NCBI RefSeq assembly: GCF_000349945.1
Contig: NC_020516.1
Location: forward strand, 4,154,001 to 4,218,000
Direction: 5' to 3'
DNA length: 64,000 nt
DNA from: Azoarcus sp. KH32C
Lineage (GTDB): Bacteria > Pseudomonadota > Gammaproteobacteria > Burkholderiales > Rhodocyclaceae
Shown here piece by piece: positions 18,123 to 27,079 of this stretch (positions are counted from its first letter, which is position 1; every line of letters starts with the position of its first letter). Position numbers and translations under genes: made by a program. The notes under the pieces were generated by a model. It was not told the origin of the DNA and searched no databases. It was given only the letters and a program-made list of their open reading frames with translations.

Positions 18123-19385
18123 TTATTGGGCCTGCCGTATCATTGCGTAGGCTGCTGCCGTTAGCGCGCCGCCACGCTCATGCAGCGTGCGCCAGGGCCA
18201 GAAACCGAGTGCCCCGAGGCCGCGACGGCGCAATCCGATCAAGAATTTCAGGCGATCAATCGGTCCCGGGGGTTGTCCGTCGCAGCCAAAATGGGATCGC
18301 TCGAAGACGCCATAGTTTTCCACATGGAATACCGACGAAAACCATGCCATCTCGCGCCGAGTGGGATTAAAAACCATGCGCGCATGCGCTTTCACAACAT
18401 CCCTGAACTGCAGGCTATTGGCACCTTCAACCCTCAACAGTAGCTCGTTGAAGCGAGCAAACAGAAGGCGCAGGACAGGAAACACCTCACGCACGAGCAT
18501 GGCCTCCTCTTCGAACGGACCACGTACCGGACAAGCCCGCCCCGGCATGTCGAATTCGTACGACACGACCGAACCGTGATCTGCCGCGAGAATCACCTCA
18601 AACAACGCGCGGTTCTCGTTGAATACGTGAAAATGCGGGGAGCGCTCACCCACACATGAAAAAAGCAGTCCCTGCTTGATGTTGTTGGGCCGCGTCGCCC
18701 CGGACGCGACGAGCCCAACGTAATAGCCTTCCACAGACTTCACCGGCAGATCTCCCGCCTTGCACAGCAGCGCGAACAAGTTGTCCTGGATCGTGCCCTT
18801 CCAGCCTACATCGACGATCACCAGACGCTCAGGCAACGCACCACCCGCCAAGTCGGTCAAGTAGCGGATGAACACGTCCCGGCGCCCCAGACGTTCGGTC
18901 TCGAAGATGTCGACAAACAAAGGAAGCGTCTTCAACCGTTGAAACAGCGCGCTGGTCGGAAAGTCGTCCTCGCGACGTTCCTCGGCACCGGCCGGAAGCC
19001 CCAGTGCTTCGACAAACGCGCCGCAGTGGCCCTCGAGCCCGAGGCTCGACAAGAATTCAAGCAACGACATCCGCCGATATTGACGGAACAGCGTCTCGAA
19101 CTGTTCGGACCCTAACGCGGACAATGACGGCAGCAAGGTCGAGCGGCGCGACACCTCGAGGTAGAGTGACTCGACGCTCACCCCCATGCGAGCGCAATAC
19201 GCGTCGAACATTCGCTTCAGCGGCTGCCCCTCGCGGGATAGGAAGAATACCTGCTCGATCCGCTTCGCCACGACAGTCTGATACAGGCGCTCGACCCAGC
19301 AATAAAGCGTTGTCGCCAACTCGGGAAAGAGATCGTAGTCGTCATTGGCTAGGGAGCCCAGAGCGGAAGGTGACTGATGACTCAT
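18123..19385 (-). CDS. Stand-alone COG5610-type C-terminal domain protein
   Basis: 420 residues from the ATG at 19385, which overlaps the gtrA stop (ATGA). A longer frame to 19493 would lie inside gtrA. The protein parallels the second half of the 14824-16872 protein: VFFLSREGQPLKRMFDAY against IFFLTREGEFFYEVFDAL, and IVDVGWKGTIQDNLFAL against VVDIGWRGTIQDNLALI. It has no N-terminal HAD domain. The spacing of the REG and GWxGTIQ motifs is kept, which suggests an enzyme rather than a fragment. Role unknown; glycan assembly is implied by context only. Confidence 0.75.
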   Translation of the reverse strand: MSHQSPSALGSLANDDYDLFPELATTLYCWVERLYQTVVAKRIEQVFFLSREGQPLKRMFDAYCARMGVSVESLYLEVSRRSTLLPSLSALGSEQFETLFRQYRRMSLLEFLSSLGLEGHCGAFVEALGLPAGAEERREDDFPTSALFQRLKTLPLFVDIFETERLGRRDVFIRYLTDLAGGALPERLVIVDVGWKGTIQDNLFALLCKAGDLPVKSVEGYYVGLVASGATRPNNIKQGLLFSCVGERSPHFHVFNENRALFEVILAADHGSVVSYEFDMPGRACPVRGPFEEEAMLVREVFPVLRLLFARFNELLLRVEGANSLQFRDVVKAHARMVFNPTRREMAWFSSVFHVENYGVFERSHFGCDGQPPGPIDRLKFLIGLRRRGLGALGFWPWRTLHERGGALTAAAYAMIRQAQ

Positions 19386-19756
19386 GACAATCTGAACTTG
19401 CCGGTGGTGATTAGCGACATGAACTGGAAATTCGCGTAAAAGGTCAGCGGCGTTACGAATATCTTCGACAAGACCGGAGCCAATCCGAACCATTTTGTGA
19501 GGGCATCGATCAACAGCGAGGCCGCAAGAATCGCGATCACCTGATATGCGATGTAGGCAGCTAGCTTGCCGAGAATGTAATGCCCCTCGTACTCAAACAC
19601 GCGACGAACCGACACAAAGAACACGAACAACACGGCCGTCGACGCGCCGACGAAGTTCGCGCCCCACACCGGAGCGCCGAACCAAACCAGGAATGAAAAC
19701 AAGCAGAAGTCGATAAGCCAGCCGATGCCGGACACGGCTCCGAAACGGACAATCAA
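19382..19756 (-). CDS. gtrA: GtrA-family membrane protein
   Basis: 124 residues with four predicted membrane helices, matching the GtrA/DPMS3 family that helps flip undecaprenyl-phosphate-linked glucose or similar sugars across the membrane. RFGAVSGIGWLIDFCLFSFL opens the first helix and NFVGASTAVLFVFFVSVRRVF the second and third. The start is TTG (19756), overlapping the preceding stop as TTGA. In Gtr systems the partners are a polyprenyl-phosphate glycosyltransferase and a large polytopic transferase; the 967-residue neighbour fits the latter. Confidence 0.85.
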   Translation of the reverse strand: MIVRFGAVSGIGWLIDFCLFSFLVWFGAPVWGANFVGASTAVLFVFFVSVRRVFEYEGHYILGKLAAYIAYQVIAILAASLLIDALTKWFGLAPVLSKIFVTPLTFYANFQFMSLITTGKFRLS

Positions 19757-22656
19757 TGCGAGCCCTCCAGGGAGTTACGACGACGGCGCGCCGCCACCTC
19801 AGTACCCGCCAAGAGCGGAAGCAGAAAACCGAGGATATGCAGGTCAAATAGATATAGGAACACCGACGCAGGAGCCAGCAGGAAGAACACTGCGGCCCGC
19901 ATGAGTTCGCCTATGGCGATGATCGAGGCGCAAGGGTGACGGCGAATGCGCAGAGCGATCGCAAGGCAAAGCAGTAGTGGCAGAACCGTGCTCGCCGTCG
20001 AACTAGACCATTCCTGCAGCATCTTTGCGGCGTGTGAGCTCAGATGGGCATCCGGTGCGAATCCGTATATTTCAGCGGTTCGCTTCCATTGAGGGCTGTC
20101 GGTCTGCAGATGATCATGAAAACCACCCAATCCGTGATTAAGCGCGGATTTTGCTCCCCCTTCGGGGGTCTCCCACGTATGCCCCAAGGTCCCCACGAAG
20201 GTGGCTAGACGCATTTCAAAGAAGAGGACCGGATGCGTCACGGCCGTTTTGACGAAAATTGCGCGCAGCGCGCGAATCACGTCGCGGTCCGGCACCGGGC
20301 GTAGGCTCGCCGTCTCGTGCCAGTAGATGATGTTATAAGGTGTCCATTGCTTTTCCGCGACCGAGATGTCCATCACCTTGTCGAGGATGGCGCGCAGTTC
20401 CGCTCGTTCGGCATCATCCATCTGCCCGCGCCCGCGCACCAAGACGCCAACCAGCGGGTTGATCAGGGCAGTCGCCTCGTACGAGCGCTTTTCAGTCTCG
20501 GCGGCGATGCGGTCGGGAATTACCAGCCGTTCCACTACTGGCCCCACACCCAGCAAGGCGACCCATACCAATAGCATCAATCCAACCCTCTGACGGCGGT
20601 TGGCGACAACGACCCAAATCAACGCTGACGCTATGAACAGGGCGGTGGGCAGGTTATCGATCCGTAATAGAGCGAGCATCAAACCGAGTGCCAAAAGACC
20701 TGCGGCGCTGAGCCGGCGCCGCTCCTGCGACAAGGCCGGCCAATCGAGGGCTGTTGCAAAGCAGCCAATAGCAAACACCGCCAAGAGCAGGCCATTCATC
20801 GCATCCCGGAGATGGGTCAACATCCCGATGCCCATCGCCGTGAGGGGCGGAACAACGACGAACAGTGCGGCGACGACTAGACGTGTCGTCCTTTCGCAGT
20901 AACGCATCACGCCAGCCGCCGCGCCCAGTAGTACGACGAGAGTGAGGCCCGCCGACCAGGCCGTGATTACCGCCCCGGAACCCAGCAGCAGGAAGCCTCC
21001 GACGATCAAGGGGTAACCAATGCCGTACCACAGGGTGACGCTGCCCGTCTCGACCTGGATGTAGGGTGAAAAACCGTCCCAACCGACTACTGCAGGCCAG
21101 CCGGCGGCGAGCGCGGCGCCAACCCAGAACAGGCTGGCAGCGAGAACCGCTGCCACTTCGACGCGCCGCCCGGCCCGATAACTCTTCAACAAATCAGCGA
21201 CGACCCGCCAGGCGACCCCGATCAGCACAACGAAGCTCAAGGCCATTAAGACCGCCATGACCTTCACGCCGGCGTAGCTAGCCGTGTCCGGGCGATCAAG
21301 ATGCGGCACGCTGAATGCACCGTCGGCGCGGCGCGGGGTCATGCGATAACCGCCAACGCCATCTGACATCAGCCGGACCAGTTTGGCTGCCGGCGCGTCA
21401 TCCGCATCGATAATCCGGACAGCCTGAATCCGGCGAGAAAACTGGTCCCATGGCGTCAGCAAAACGAACGCCCGGCTCGTGGACACCGTCATGCGTCCCG
21501 ACTCACGCTCCACGAGCAAGAAGAGGCGAGTACCGCCCTCCACGGTGGCGGGCAAGGCAACTGAACGCTGCTCGCCACCGTGCTGCAACCAAATTTTCGC
21601 ATCCGTGCCCAGAACCTCATAGACGCACCGTCCGGGAGACCGGATCGCGCATCCATTGTCGCTGCCGCTGACGGGCGCGTCGGAGGAGCCATCGAGATCA
21701 CGAAACGCTCGCAGGCTGCCACCGTCGATCCCAATCTTCCACTCAAGCGGATTCGCGAACTCGAACGAACTGATCTTGCTCGCGCCGCTCTTGACCGGCA
21801 GCACCAAGGCCGGCGTAAAGCCATATCCAGCATCCATCTCGACGCGCCCCGGCGCCTCCTCGGCCATGAATGCGACGAATTCGGCGGAGCCTGAGTACGA
21901 ATCGTTCCTGACCGCCCCCAACACAAGGCAGCTGGTCAGCACCGCCGCAAAATAGACAACACCGGCGAATAGGCCCGCTGACGTGAAACTTAGACCGACC
22001 CCGGCAAACAACACTGTAAGTCCCGCTATGACCGATCCGCGCTGCAAATATCCTTTCCACGAGATCGTGGCCTCGGGAAGCGGAACATCGACGTACGCCT
22101 CCCTCTCTGCGAACAGGTCGATGCGATGGGTCTCTCCACCGATATTTGCCTCCACGATGCCGGAATATGGGTGACGGACGAAACGCAGCGCCGCCGGCGA
22201 ACCCCAGGCGCCACGGTACAGCAACACATTCGGCTGATTCTGATAAGAGACGAACACGTCGCCGCGCTTTTCCCAACCATCGCCTTCGAAATCCCGGAGA
22301 CCGAGGACCGACCCCGAGATCAGACGCACGAATACCTCGGACGACTTAGAGGCGGGATTTCTCTGACCGGTGGCGGTGATTCGAACGTCCGCATAGCCGT
22401 CCTTAACCAACGGAATGGATACCGCGACAATCACTGCGGCCATCAGGGAAAACGGCAGCGTGAGCAGCAGATGACGCGGACCGTTGGCGCGCATAAGGGC
22501 AGCGCCCACTGCAACAGACAGCCCCAATAACAATGCAATGACGACCGCCGTCGGCGTCAAGACACCCATCAAAGGAGCAAGATAGCCCACCCCTGCAAGA
22601 ATCCCCGCCACGCCACCAAACACCCAACGGCGGTCCTTAGCAATCGATCGAATCAT
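19753..22656 (-). CDS. Large polytopic membrane protein, putative GT-C-type glycosyltransferase
   Basis: 967 residues. Two N-terminal helices lead to an exposed beta-rich region (about 75-185, with FEGDGWEKRGDVFVSYQ), then helices, then a second similar exposed region (about 265-400, with SFEFANPLEWKIGIDGGSLRA), and finally about ten helices with an FDLHILGFLLPLL end. The layout, periplasmic sugar-binding-like modules plus a polytopic core, fits a GtrC/GT-C enzyme using a lipid-linked donor. I see no signature that proves it. Coupling to gtrA by TTGA supports the idea. Other readings, such as a polymerase or ligase, are possible. Confidence 0.65.
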   Translation of the reverse strand: MIRSIAKDRRWVFGGVAGILAGVGYLAPLMGVLTPTAVVIALLLGLSVAVGAALMRANGPRHLLLTLPFSLMAAVIVAVSIPLVKDGYADVRITATGQRNPASKSSEVFVRLISGSVLGLRDFEGDGWEKRGDVFVSYQNQPNVLLYRGAWGSPAALRFVRHPYSGIVEANIGGETHRIDLFAEREAYVDVPLPEATISWKGYLQRGSVIAGLTVLFAGVGLSFTSAGLFAGVVYFAAVLTSCLVLGAVRNDSYSGSAEFVAFMAEEAPGRVEMDAGYGFTPALVLPVKSGASKISSFEFANPLEWKIGIDGGSLRAFRDLDGSSDAPVSGSDNGCAIRSPGRCVYEVLGTDAKIWLQHGGEQRSVALPATVEGGTRLFLLVERESGRMTVSTSRAFVLLTPWDQFSRRIQAVRIIDADDAPAAKLVRLMSDGVGGYRMTPRRADGAFSVPHLDRPDTASYAGVKVMAVLMALSFVVLIGVAWRVVADLLKSYRAGRRVEVAAVLAASLFWVGAALAAGWPAVVGWDGFSPYIQVETGSVTLWYGIGYPLIVGGFLLLGSGAVITAWSAGLTLVVLLGAAAGVMRYCERTTRLVVAALFVVVPPLTAMGIGMLTHLRDAMNGLLLAVFAIGCFATALDWPALSQERRRLSAAGLLALGLMLALLRIDNLPTALFIASALIWVVVANRRQRVGLMLLVWVALLGVGPVVERLVIPDRIAAETEKRSYEATALINPLVGVLVRGRGQMDDAERAELRAILDKVMDISVAEKQWTPYNIIYWHETASLRPVPDRDVIRALRAIFVKTAVTHPVLFFEMRLATFVGTLGHTWETPEGGAKSALNHGLGGFHDHLQTDSPQWKRTAEIYGFAPDAHLSSHAAKMLQEWSSSTASTVLPLLLCLAIALRIRRHPCASIIAIGELMRAAVFFLLAPASVFLYLFDLHILGFLLPLLAGTEVAARRRRNSLEGSH

Positions 22657-22680
22657 TTAATTGTATCCGCTCGGCATCGA

Positions 22681-23439
22681 TCAAAGCGACGGTGGCTCCC
22701 GCAATAGAAAGGCATTCACTTCCGCCGGCGTGCCCAGCGGAATCACCGCCTCGTAATCGACATCGTGAAGATAGACGGGCAATCCCTCTTCGATCATCTG
22801 CCGATACATTGGGGCGATGTATTTCTCCCCCTTCTCCATGCGCGACGCGTCCCGATAGAAGTCCCCGTAGACCCGACGATAGAGATTGAAGGACGAGAAC
22901 CAGTAAAGGCCGATGGTCGCGTGCGACGAAATGCGAACCTTCTCACGCATGTCGAAAATCCGACCGTCGTCGTCGGCCGCTGCAAAACTCCAGCCATCGC
23001 CCTTTCCGGGAAAGCACGGAATCCAGCCGTCGCCCCGCACGGCCTCGGCCGGCAAAGCATCCGGATGCACAAAGGTGTCGATGTTATAGACGAGGAAGGG
23101 CGCGGACGGATCATCCAGGACTTCGCCGCCAAGGATCGCCGACGTCGCCTGCCCGTCGGTAATCGCGTCAAGTTCGACAATGCGGACATTGCGGATGCCG
23201 ACGTTCGCACATTCCTGATGGATGAAGTCCACCGCCTCATCCTCTCGACGCACGACAAAATTGAATCTGGCACCGCTCTGGATGAAGCTGCGCAGGCTGA
23301 GCATCGACCATGCAAACAAGGTGCGACCGTGCGCCTCGATGCGATACTTAGGGCAATCGTACCCCGCGTCGCGGAAACGCTTGCCCAAACCCGCCATCGT
23401 GATCACTACGTTAGTCAATTCACTGCCCTCCCGGCTCAT
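22681..23439 (-). CDS. Sugar-phosphate-type nucleotidyltransferase
   Basis: 252 residues starting at the ATG at 23439 (overlap of 20 bases with the upstream gene). The N-terminal NTP-binding motif reads VVITMAGLGKRFRDAGYDCPKY, a variant of the GxGxR loop, and FLVYNIDTFVHPDALP corresponds to the metal-binding D-x-D-like strand. The fold is that of GT-A nucleotidyltransferases making an NDP-activated building block. It forms a tight trio with the HAD and kinase-like genes upstream, so all three probably make one activated precursor. The substrate is not identifiable. Confidence 0.8.
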   Translation of the reverse strand: MSREGSELTNVVITMAGLGKRFRDAGYDCPKYRIEAHGRTLFAWSMLSLRSFIQSGARFNFVVRREDEAVDFIHQECANVGIRNVRIVELDAITDGQATSAILGGEVLDDPSAPFLVYNIDTFVHPDALPAEAVRGDGWIPCFPGKGDGWSFAAADDDGRIFDMREKVRISSHATIGLYWFSSFNLYRRVYGDFYRDASRMEKGEKYIAPMYRQMIEEGLPVYLHDVDYEAVIPLGTPAEVNAFLLREPPSL

Positions 23440-23818
23440 CACCAACCAACCGAAGAATTTCCTCGTAACTCAGCGTCAGGAACTCGTCGGGGCGGATGGC
23501 CTTGTCGTCCACATAAAATCCGCCGCGCCCCGGCCAAGGCTTGCCCAGATGCAGCTCGTCGTACGGAATGCCATGCCGATCGAGCCATTCCATCATCTCC
23601 TTGCCGGTCACCGCAGCAATGCGCCCGACATTGCCGTCGAACGAATTCATGTTGCGGGAGGAAAAAAGAATGATGTAGAAGCCCTTCCGCCGGTACTCAT
23701 GCAACTGCGCGAGCATCTCCGGGTAAGGCTGCAGGTGCGCGTAACTCTCGCCCGACTTCCGGATCGGACACAAGGAGCCGTCTACGTCCATCACAATGCT
23801 GCGTTCCCGATTGATCAC
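23420..23818 (-). CDS. Small HAD-superfamily phosphatase-like protein
   Basis: 132 residues from the GTG at 23818, chosen because TAAGGAG lies 6 bases upstream; earlier starts would run into the preceding gene. Motif I is VMDVDGSLCP, motif II FSSRNMNS, and the end of the core is LGKPWPGRGGFYVDDKAI with the Lys and Asp-Asp of motifs III and IV. It lacks a large cap, like capsule-locus HAD phosphatases. Ten bases separate it from the kinase-like gene. A phosphatase acting on a phosphorylated intermediate of the same pathway is likely. Confidence 0.8.
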   Translation of the reverse strand: MINRERSIVMDVDGSLCPIRKSGESYAHLQPYPEMLAQLHEYRRKGFYIILFSSRNMNSFDGNVGRIAAVTGKEMMEWLDRHGIPYDELHLGKPWPGRGGFYVDDKAIRPDEFLTLSYEEILRLVGDEPGGQ

Positions 23819-23828
23819 GACCAACTCC

Positions 23829-25307
23829 TTACAAAAGCGGCTCAAGTTCGGACAGAATTCCATCCGCATTGACGAGAAACGCAAGAACCTTCTTCGGCGC
23901 ATCGATGTGCAAAGGCGCCATGCTGAGGAAGAGGGAAGCCTCGAACAGACGAATCAGCGCCGGATCGAAACCATGCAGACGCAGGCGCGACTCGAACAAT
24001 TCCCTGGCCCACGGCGGAGAACCGGGATCGACCGACAGGCGAACCCGCAGATCGGTGTCGATCCCCAGCTCACACAGCCCATAGTTGATGAAGTCGTAGT
24101 TGCCGACGATCGAATGCGAGAGCTTCGCCAGATCGTAATACGGGCTGACGTAGAGGTCGTCCTCACCGTCCGCGCCACGAGGATCGATGAATCGCATCAT
24201 CCCGGTGATCTTGCTGTACAGGATGTTGGAGAAGCACAGGTCGCCATGCCCAATCCGCAACTCGCGGCTCACGCCGCGTGATCCGACGCGCTCGAGAAGC
24301 CGGAAATAGCGTTCGAACAAGGCATCCACGCCGCCAAAGTTGGCATCGATATACGGCTTGATTCGTACGTATTCCTGCTGCCCCTCGAACTGCGCGCAAC
24401 GCGCGCGGACCTTGTCCCGGTAGGCATCCAGATAGACGGACTTGGCCACGTCATCGGTCACCCGCCTGACCGGGCGCGCCATGACGTAATAGAACACTTT
24501 GTCGAGGAAGCGCTCGAAACTCAGCCGGTCGAGTGAGCCGTGAATCCACTGCAGCGCAGTGTCCGGAACGAAGAGCCGTTCCATCTTGTAACTCGCACCA
24601 CGCCCGTCGACCTGAAAGTCGTAGGGCTGGATGAAGAACATCTGCAATTCGGGCGGCAGTAGGCTGTAGTAACGATGCTCCCTACGCAGCTTGTCAACCT
24701 CGGACGAACGCTTGATCAGGACGAAATCGTTGATGGTCTGAACCGAATTGAAGAAGCGAACGTCGAAGTTGCTCGTAAGGTAGTCGGTAAAGTGCAGCGG
24801 GTCCCGCATATCGATCATGCTCACGTCCCCCTTCAGGGCGTGCATCTGATCGAAGGACCCCGCGAGCAATTCCGCAACCGGTTCGCCCACGGCGGCGGCG
24901 CGCAGGAGCGACTGTGCGAGCCCGCCAACCGTGACAGCCACCTGCAGGCGATCGACGGACGGCATGGCGTCATCCTGCATGACGTACAGCGACGAACGCG
25001 TGAAACTCAACTTGCGCAGGAAAAGTGCCGCCGTCTCCTCCGGGCAGCCGAAGGCAATGAAAGCCGGCAAGTACATCACTACCAGCTCACCGGCACTGTA
25101 GTTAGCCAATTCCCCGACAGCATCGCGGGAGCCCCTGTTGGCATTGAGTTCGACGAACTGGATGCCCGCCTCGGCGCAGATATCCGATATCCACCGGTCG
25201 AGCGAACGCTTGCGGTAGTAAATATCCGAATAACGGCTCACGCCCAGCAGGTTAGCGATGTCCTGGGGCACAGAGGACACGTTGTCGTAAAGCAGCACTT
25301 TAGTCAT
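23829..25307 (-). CDS. Protein with aminoglycoside/choline-kinase-like domain
   Basis: 492 residues. The C-terminal part (about 210-480) is kinase-like: LRIGHGDLCFSNILYSKITG is the Brenner motif with catalytic Asp, and MMRFIDPRGADGEDDLYVSPYYDLAKL holds the metal-binding IDPRG, as in choline kinase-like enzymes. The N-terminal part (1-200) is of unknown type, with SRYSDIYYRKRSLDRWI and a VMYLPAFIAFG strand. A small-molecule kinase, or one acting on a glycan end, is likely. Its start overlaps the flippase-like gene as ATGA, and HAD and nucleotidyltransferase genes follow. Confidence 0.75.
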   Translation of the reverse strand: MTKVLLYDNVSSVPQDIANLLGVSRYSDIYYRKRSLDRWISDICAEAGIQFVELNANRGSRDAVGELANYSAGELVVMYLPAFIAFGCPEETAALFLRKLSFTRSSLYVMQDDAMPSVDRLQVAVTVGGLAQSLLRAAAVGEPVAELLAGSFDQMHALKGDVSMIDMRDPLHFTDYLTSNFDVRFFNSVQTINDFVLIKRSSEVDKLRREHRYYSLLPPELQMFFIQPYDFQVDGRGASYKMERLFVPDTALQWIHGSLDRLSFERFLDKVFYYVMARPVRRVTDDVAKSVYLDAYRDKVRARCAQFEGQQEYVRIKPYIDANFGGVDALFERYFRLLERVGSRGVSRELRIGHGDLCFSNILYSKITGMMRFIDPRGADGEDDLYVSPYYDLAKLSHSIVGNYDFINYGLCELGIDTDLRVRLSVDPGSPPWARELFESRLRLHGFDPALIRLFEASLFLSMAPLHIDAPKKVLAFLVNADGILSELEPLL

Positions 25308-26191
25308 GAATCAGCCATTCCCTTGAAGCTGCGCACACGGAGCCTTCCGTAGAACAGCAGCGCAATCACGCCGAAGCCCAGCAGGACAACGATCTTGATC
25401 GTTTCAAACTGCACAGCGAGGCTCGTCGTCCGGCTGACGTCACTCAGCACCGCGACGAACTGCTGGACGAGTCCGGTCAGCGCCCCCAGCCACGGGTTGG
25501 ACTCGAACAGGAGCGCCATTGCCAGCAGCTCCAGGCTCCAAATAAAGAACGTCAGCAGGGCCAGCGTCACGACCTTGCCCTTCAGCAGCGGCCGGACCTG
25601 GTCGAACAACTGATGCAGCGAATCGAGTATGTGCAGAATCCGGATTGCCTTGCGCCCGCTGTAATTGCGGATCACATGGAGATTGAGGCTGCTGAGCTGC
25701 TCGGGCACGACAAAAAATACCAGCATCGTCATGAAAACGAATCCGGCTATAACCCACAGCAGCAAGCCGATGTCCTTAGGCTCCTGCGCCCCGGAAGCGA
25801 GAATGAAATACGCCATCGCGCCAAGCGCCACAACGTCGAACACACGCTCGATCCAGACGATCAACAGCCCCCGCCAGTAACCGCCGACCCACCAAGCGAT
25901 TTCATTGATGCGCACCAGCTCGCCGAGTTTGAACGGGATGATCGCCGAACACCCGGCGGTATAAAAATAAAGCCCGAGAAGATTGCGCGCCCGATCGGCC
26001 CCGAGCAACACGCCCAGCCTGATCGCCCGAAGGGCGTGCGCCACCACATACACCGTGACCGGAAAGGCAAGCGCGCCCAGTTGGGCCGGCCAAGCGGCGT
26101 GCGCAATGTGCAAGCCGGCGTACGCCAGCAGTGCCGCCACCGACAGCACGAACAAGGCGACCGACATCATCGGACCGCGGGGTGCCATCAT
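25304..26191 (-). CDS. Flippase-like integral membrane protein (LPG synthase TM / UPF0104 family)
   Basis: 295 residues and about seven or eight membrane helices, matching the lysylphosphatidylglycerol-synthase transmembrane or AglD-like family. YTAGCSAIIPFKLGELVRI and WIERVFDVVALGAMAYFILA carry conserved polar residues. The soluble aminoacyl domain of MprF is absent. Members near glycosyltransferases are thought to help move lipid-linked sugars. The start shares one base with the stop of the upstream glycosyltransferase gene (TAATG). An internal Met-Met at residues 8-9 is an alternative start. Confidence 0.82.
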   Translation of the reverse strand: MMAPRGPMMSVALFVLSVAALLAYAGLHIAHAAWPAQLGALAFPVTVYVVAHALRAIRLGVLLGADRARNLLGLYFYTAGCSAIIPFKLGELVRINEIAWWVGGYWRGLLIVWIERVFDVVALGAMAYFILASGAQEPKDIGLLLWVIAGFVFMTMLVFFVVPEQLSSLNLHVIRNYSGRKAIRILHILDSLHQLFDQVRPLLKGKVVTLALLTFFIWSLELLAMALLFESNPWLGALTGLVQQFVAVLSDVSRTTSLAVQFETIKIVVLLGFGVIALLFYGRLRVRSFKGMADS

Positions 26192-27036
26192 TAGGCCCCT
26201 CCTCCAGCACCCGTCCGCTTGATCACCGTGTAACCGTAATCGTCAAGTGGCCGTCCCGAGTAATTGAGGTCGAGAAACGCCTGGCGCTTGAACGCGAAGC
26301 GCGCCAGGATGCCCAGCACCTGCATAGACTGGCGGGCCAGCCTCACGTTGGAAATCTGGTCGTCTTCGCGCCACGTGATCGGGAAGAAACGGATGTTCCA
26401 CCCCCAATGGACTGTCGCCAGGATCATGAAATAGTTGAACGTCAGGTTGTTGGCAAAACTGCGCCATTGCGACGACGCCAGCTTGCTCACGCGGTAGAGG
26501 TTCAGGCCCGACCCCAGATCGTAGAGACGCTTGCCGGCAGCGCCCGAGAAGAGAAGGTTGAAGACCTCGTTACCGAACGTCCGGAATGCCGAATAGCCCT
26601 CCAGGCTGGAGCCTTTCATGAAACGGGCGCCCAACAGACAGTCGACATCGCGATGAGCGCCCGCCTCCAAGTGCGGAACGAGATCCTTGATGCTGCCCTG
26701 ATCGTCACCATGCAGCACCACGCAATAATCGAAACCGTGCTCGATGGCGTAGCCGAAGGCCACCTTGTGAGATCCGCCGAGGCCATAGTTGTCGTTGTTC
26801 TTGACCACGGTGACCGGCAGCTTGACCTTCTCGGCCGCCGCGCTGGCAGCGTCGAGCGTGTTGTCCGGGCTGCGATTGTCCACGACCAGGACTTCCGCGA
26901 AATGACGCTCGACACCTTCGAATTGGGCCAGCACGCGGACGATCTGCTTGGCGCAATTGTAGGCGGGAATAAAAACCAGAATGCGCTCGTTGGCGTTCGA
27001 TTTATCAGAACGCGAGGAGGAGGCGTCGACCTTCAT
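26191..27036 (-). CDS. Family 2 glycosyltransferase (DPM1/GtrB-like)
   Basis: 281 residues with a GT-A fold. ERILVFIPAYNCAKQIVRVL, EVLVVDNRSPDNT, NYGLGGSHKVAFGYA and the HGDDQGSIKDL metal motif match dolichol/undecaprenyl-phosphate-sugar synthases. The C-terminal membrane helices found in GtrB are missing. The next gene is a flippase-like membrane protein, which may supply the anchor. It probably makes a lipid-linked sugar donor; a role as an ordinary chain-extending enzyme is also possible. Confidence 0.85.
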   Translation of the reverse strand: MKVDASSSRSDKSNANERILVFIPAYNCAKQIVRVLAQFEGVERHFAEVLVVDNRSPDNTLDAASAAAEKVKLPVTVVKNNDNYGLGGSHKVAFGYAIEHGFDYCVVLHGDDQGSIKDLVPHLEAGAHRDVDCLLGARFMKGSSLEGYSAFRTFGNEVFNLLFSGAAGKRLYDLGSGLNLYRVSKLASSQWRSFANNLTFNYFMILATVHWGWNIRFFPITWREDDQISNVRLARQSMQVLGILARFAFKRQAFLDLNYSGRPLDDYGYTVIKRTGAGGGA

Positions 27037-27079
27037 AAGCTGTACTCAATAAAATGCTTTGACAAAAACGGCACACGAA

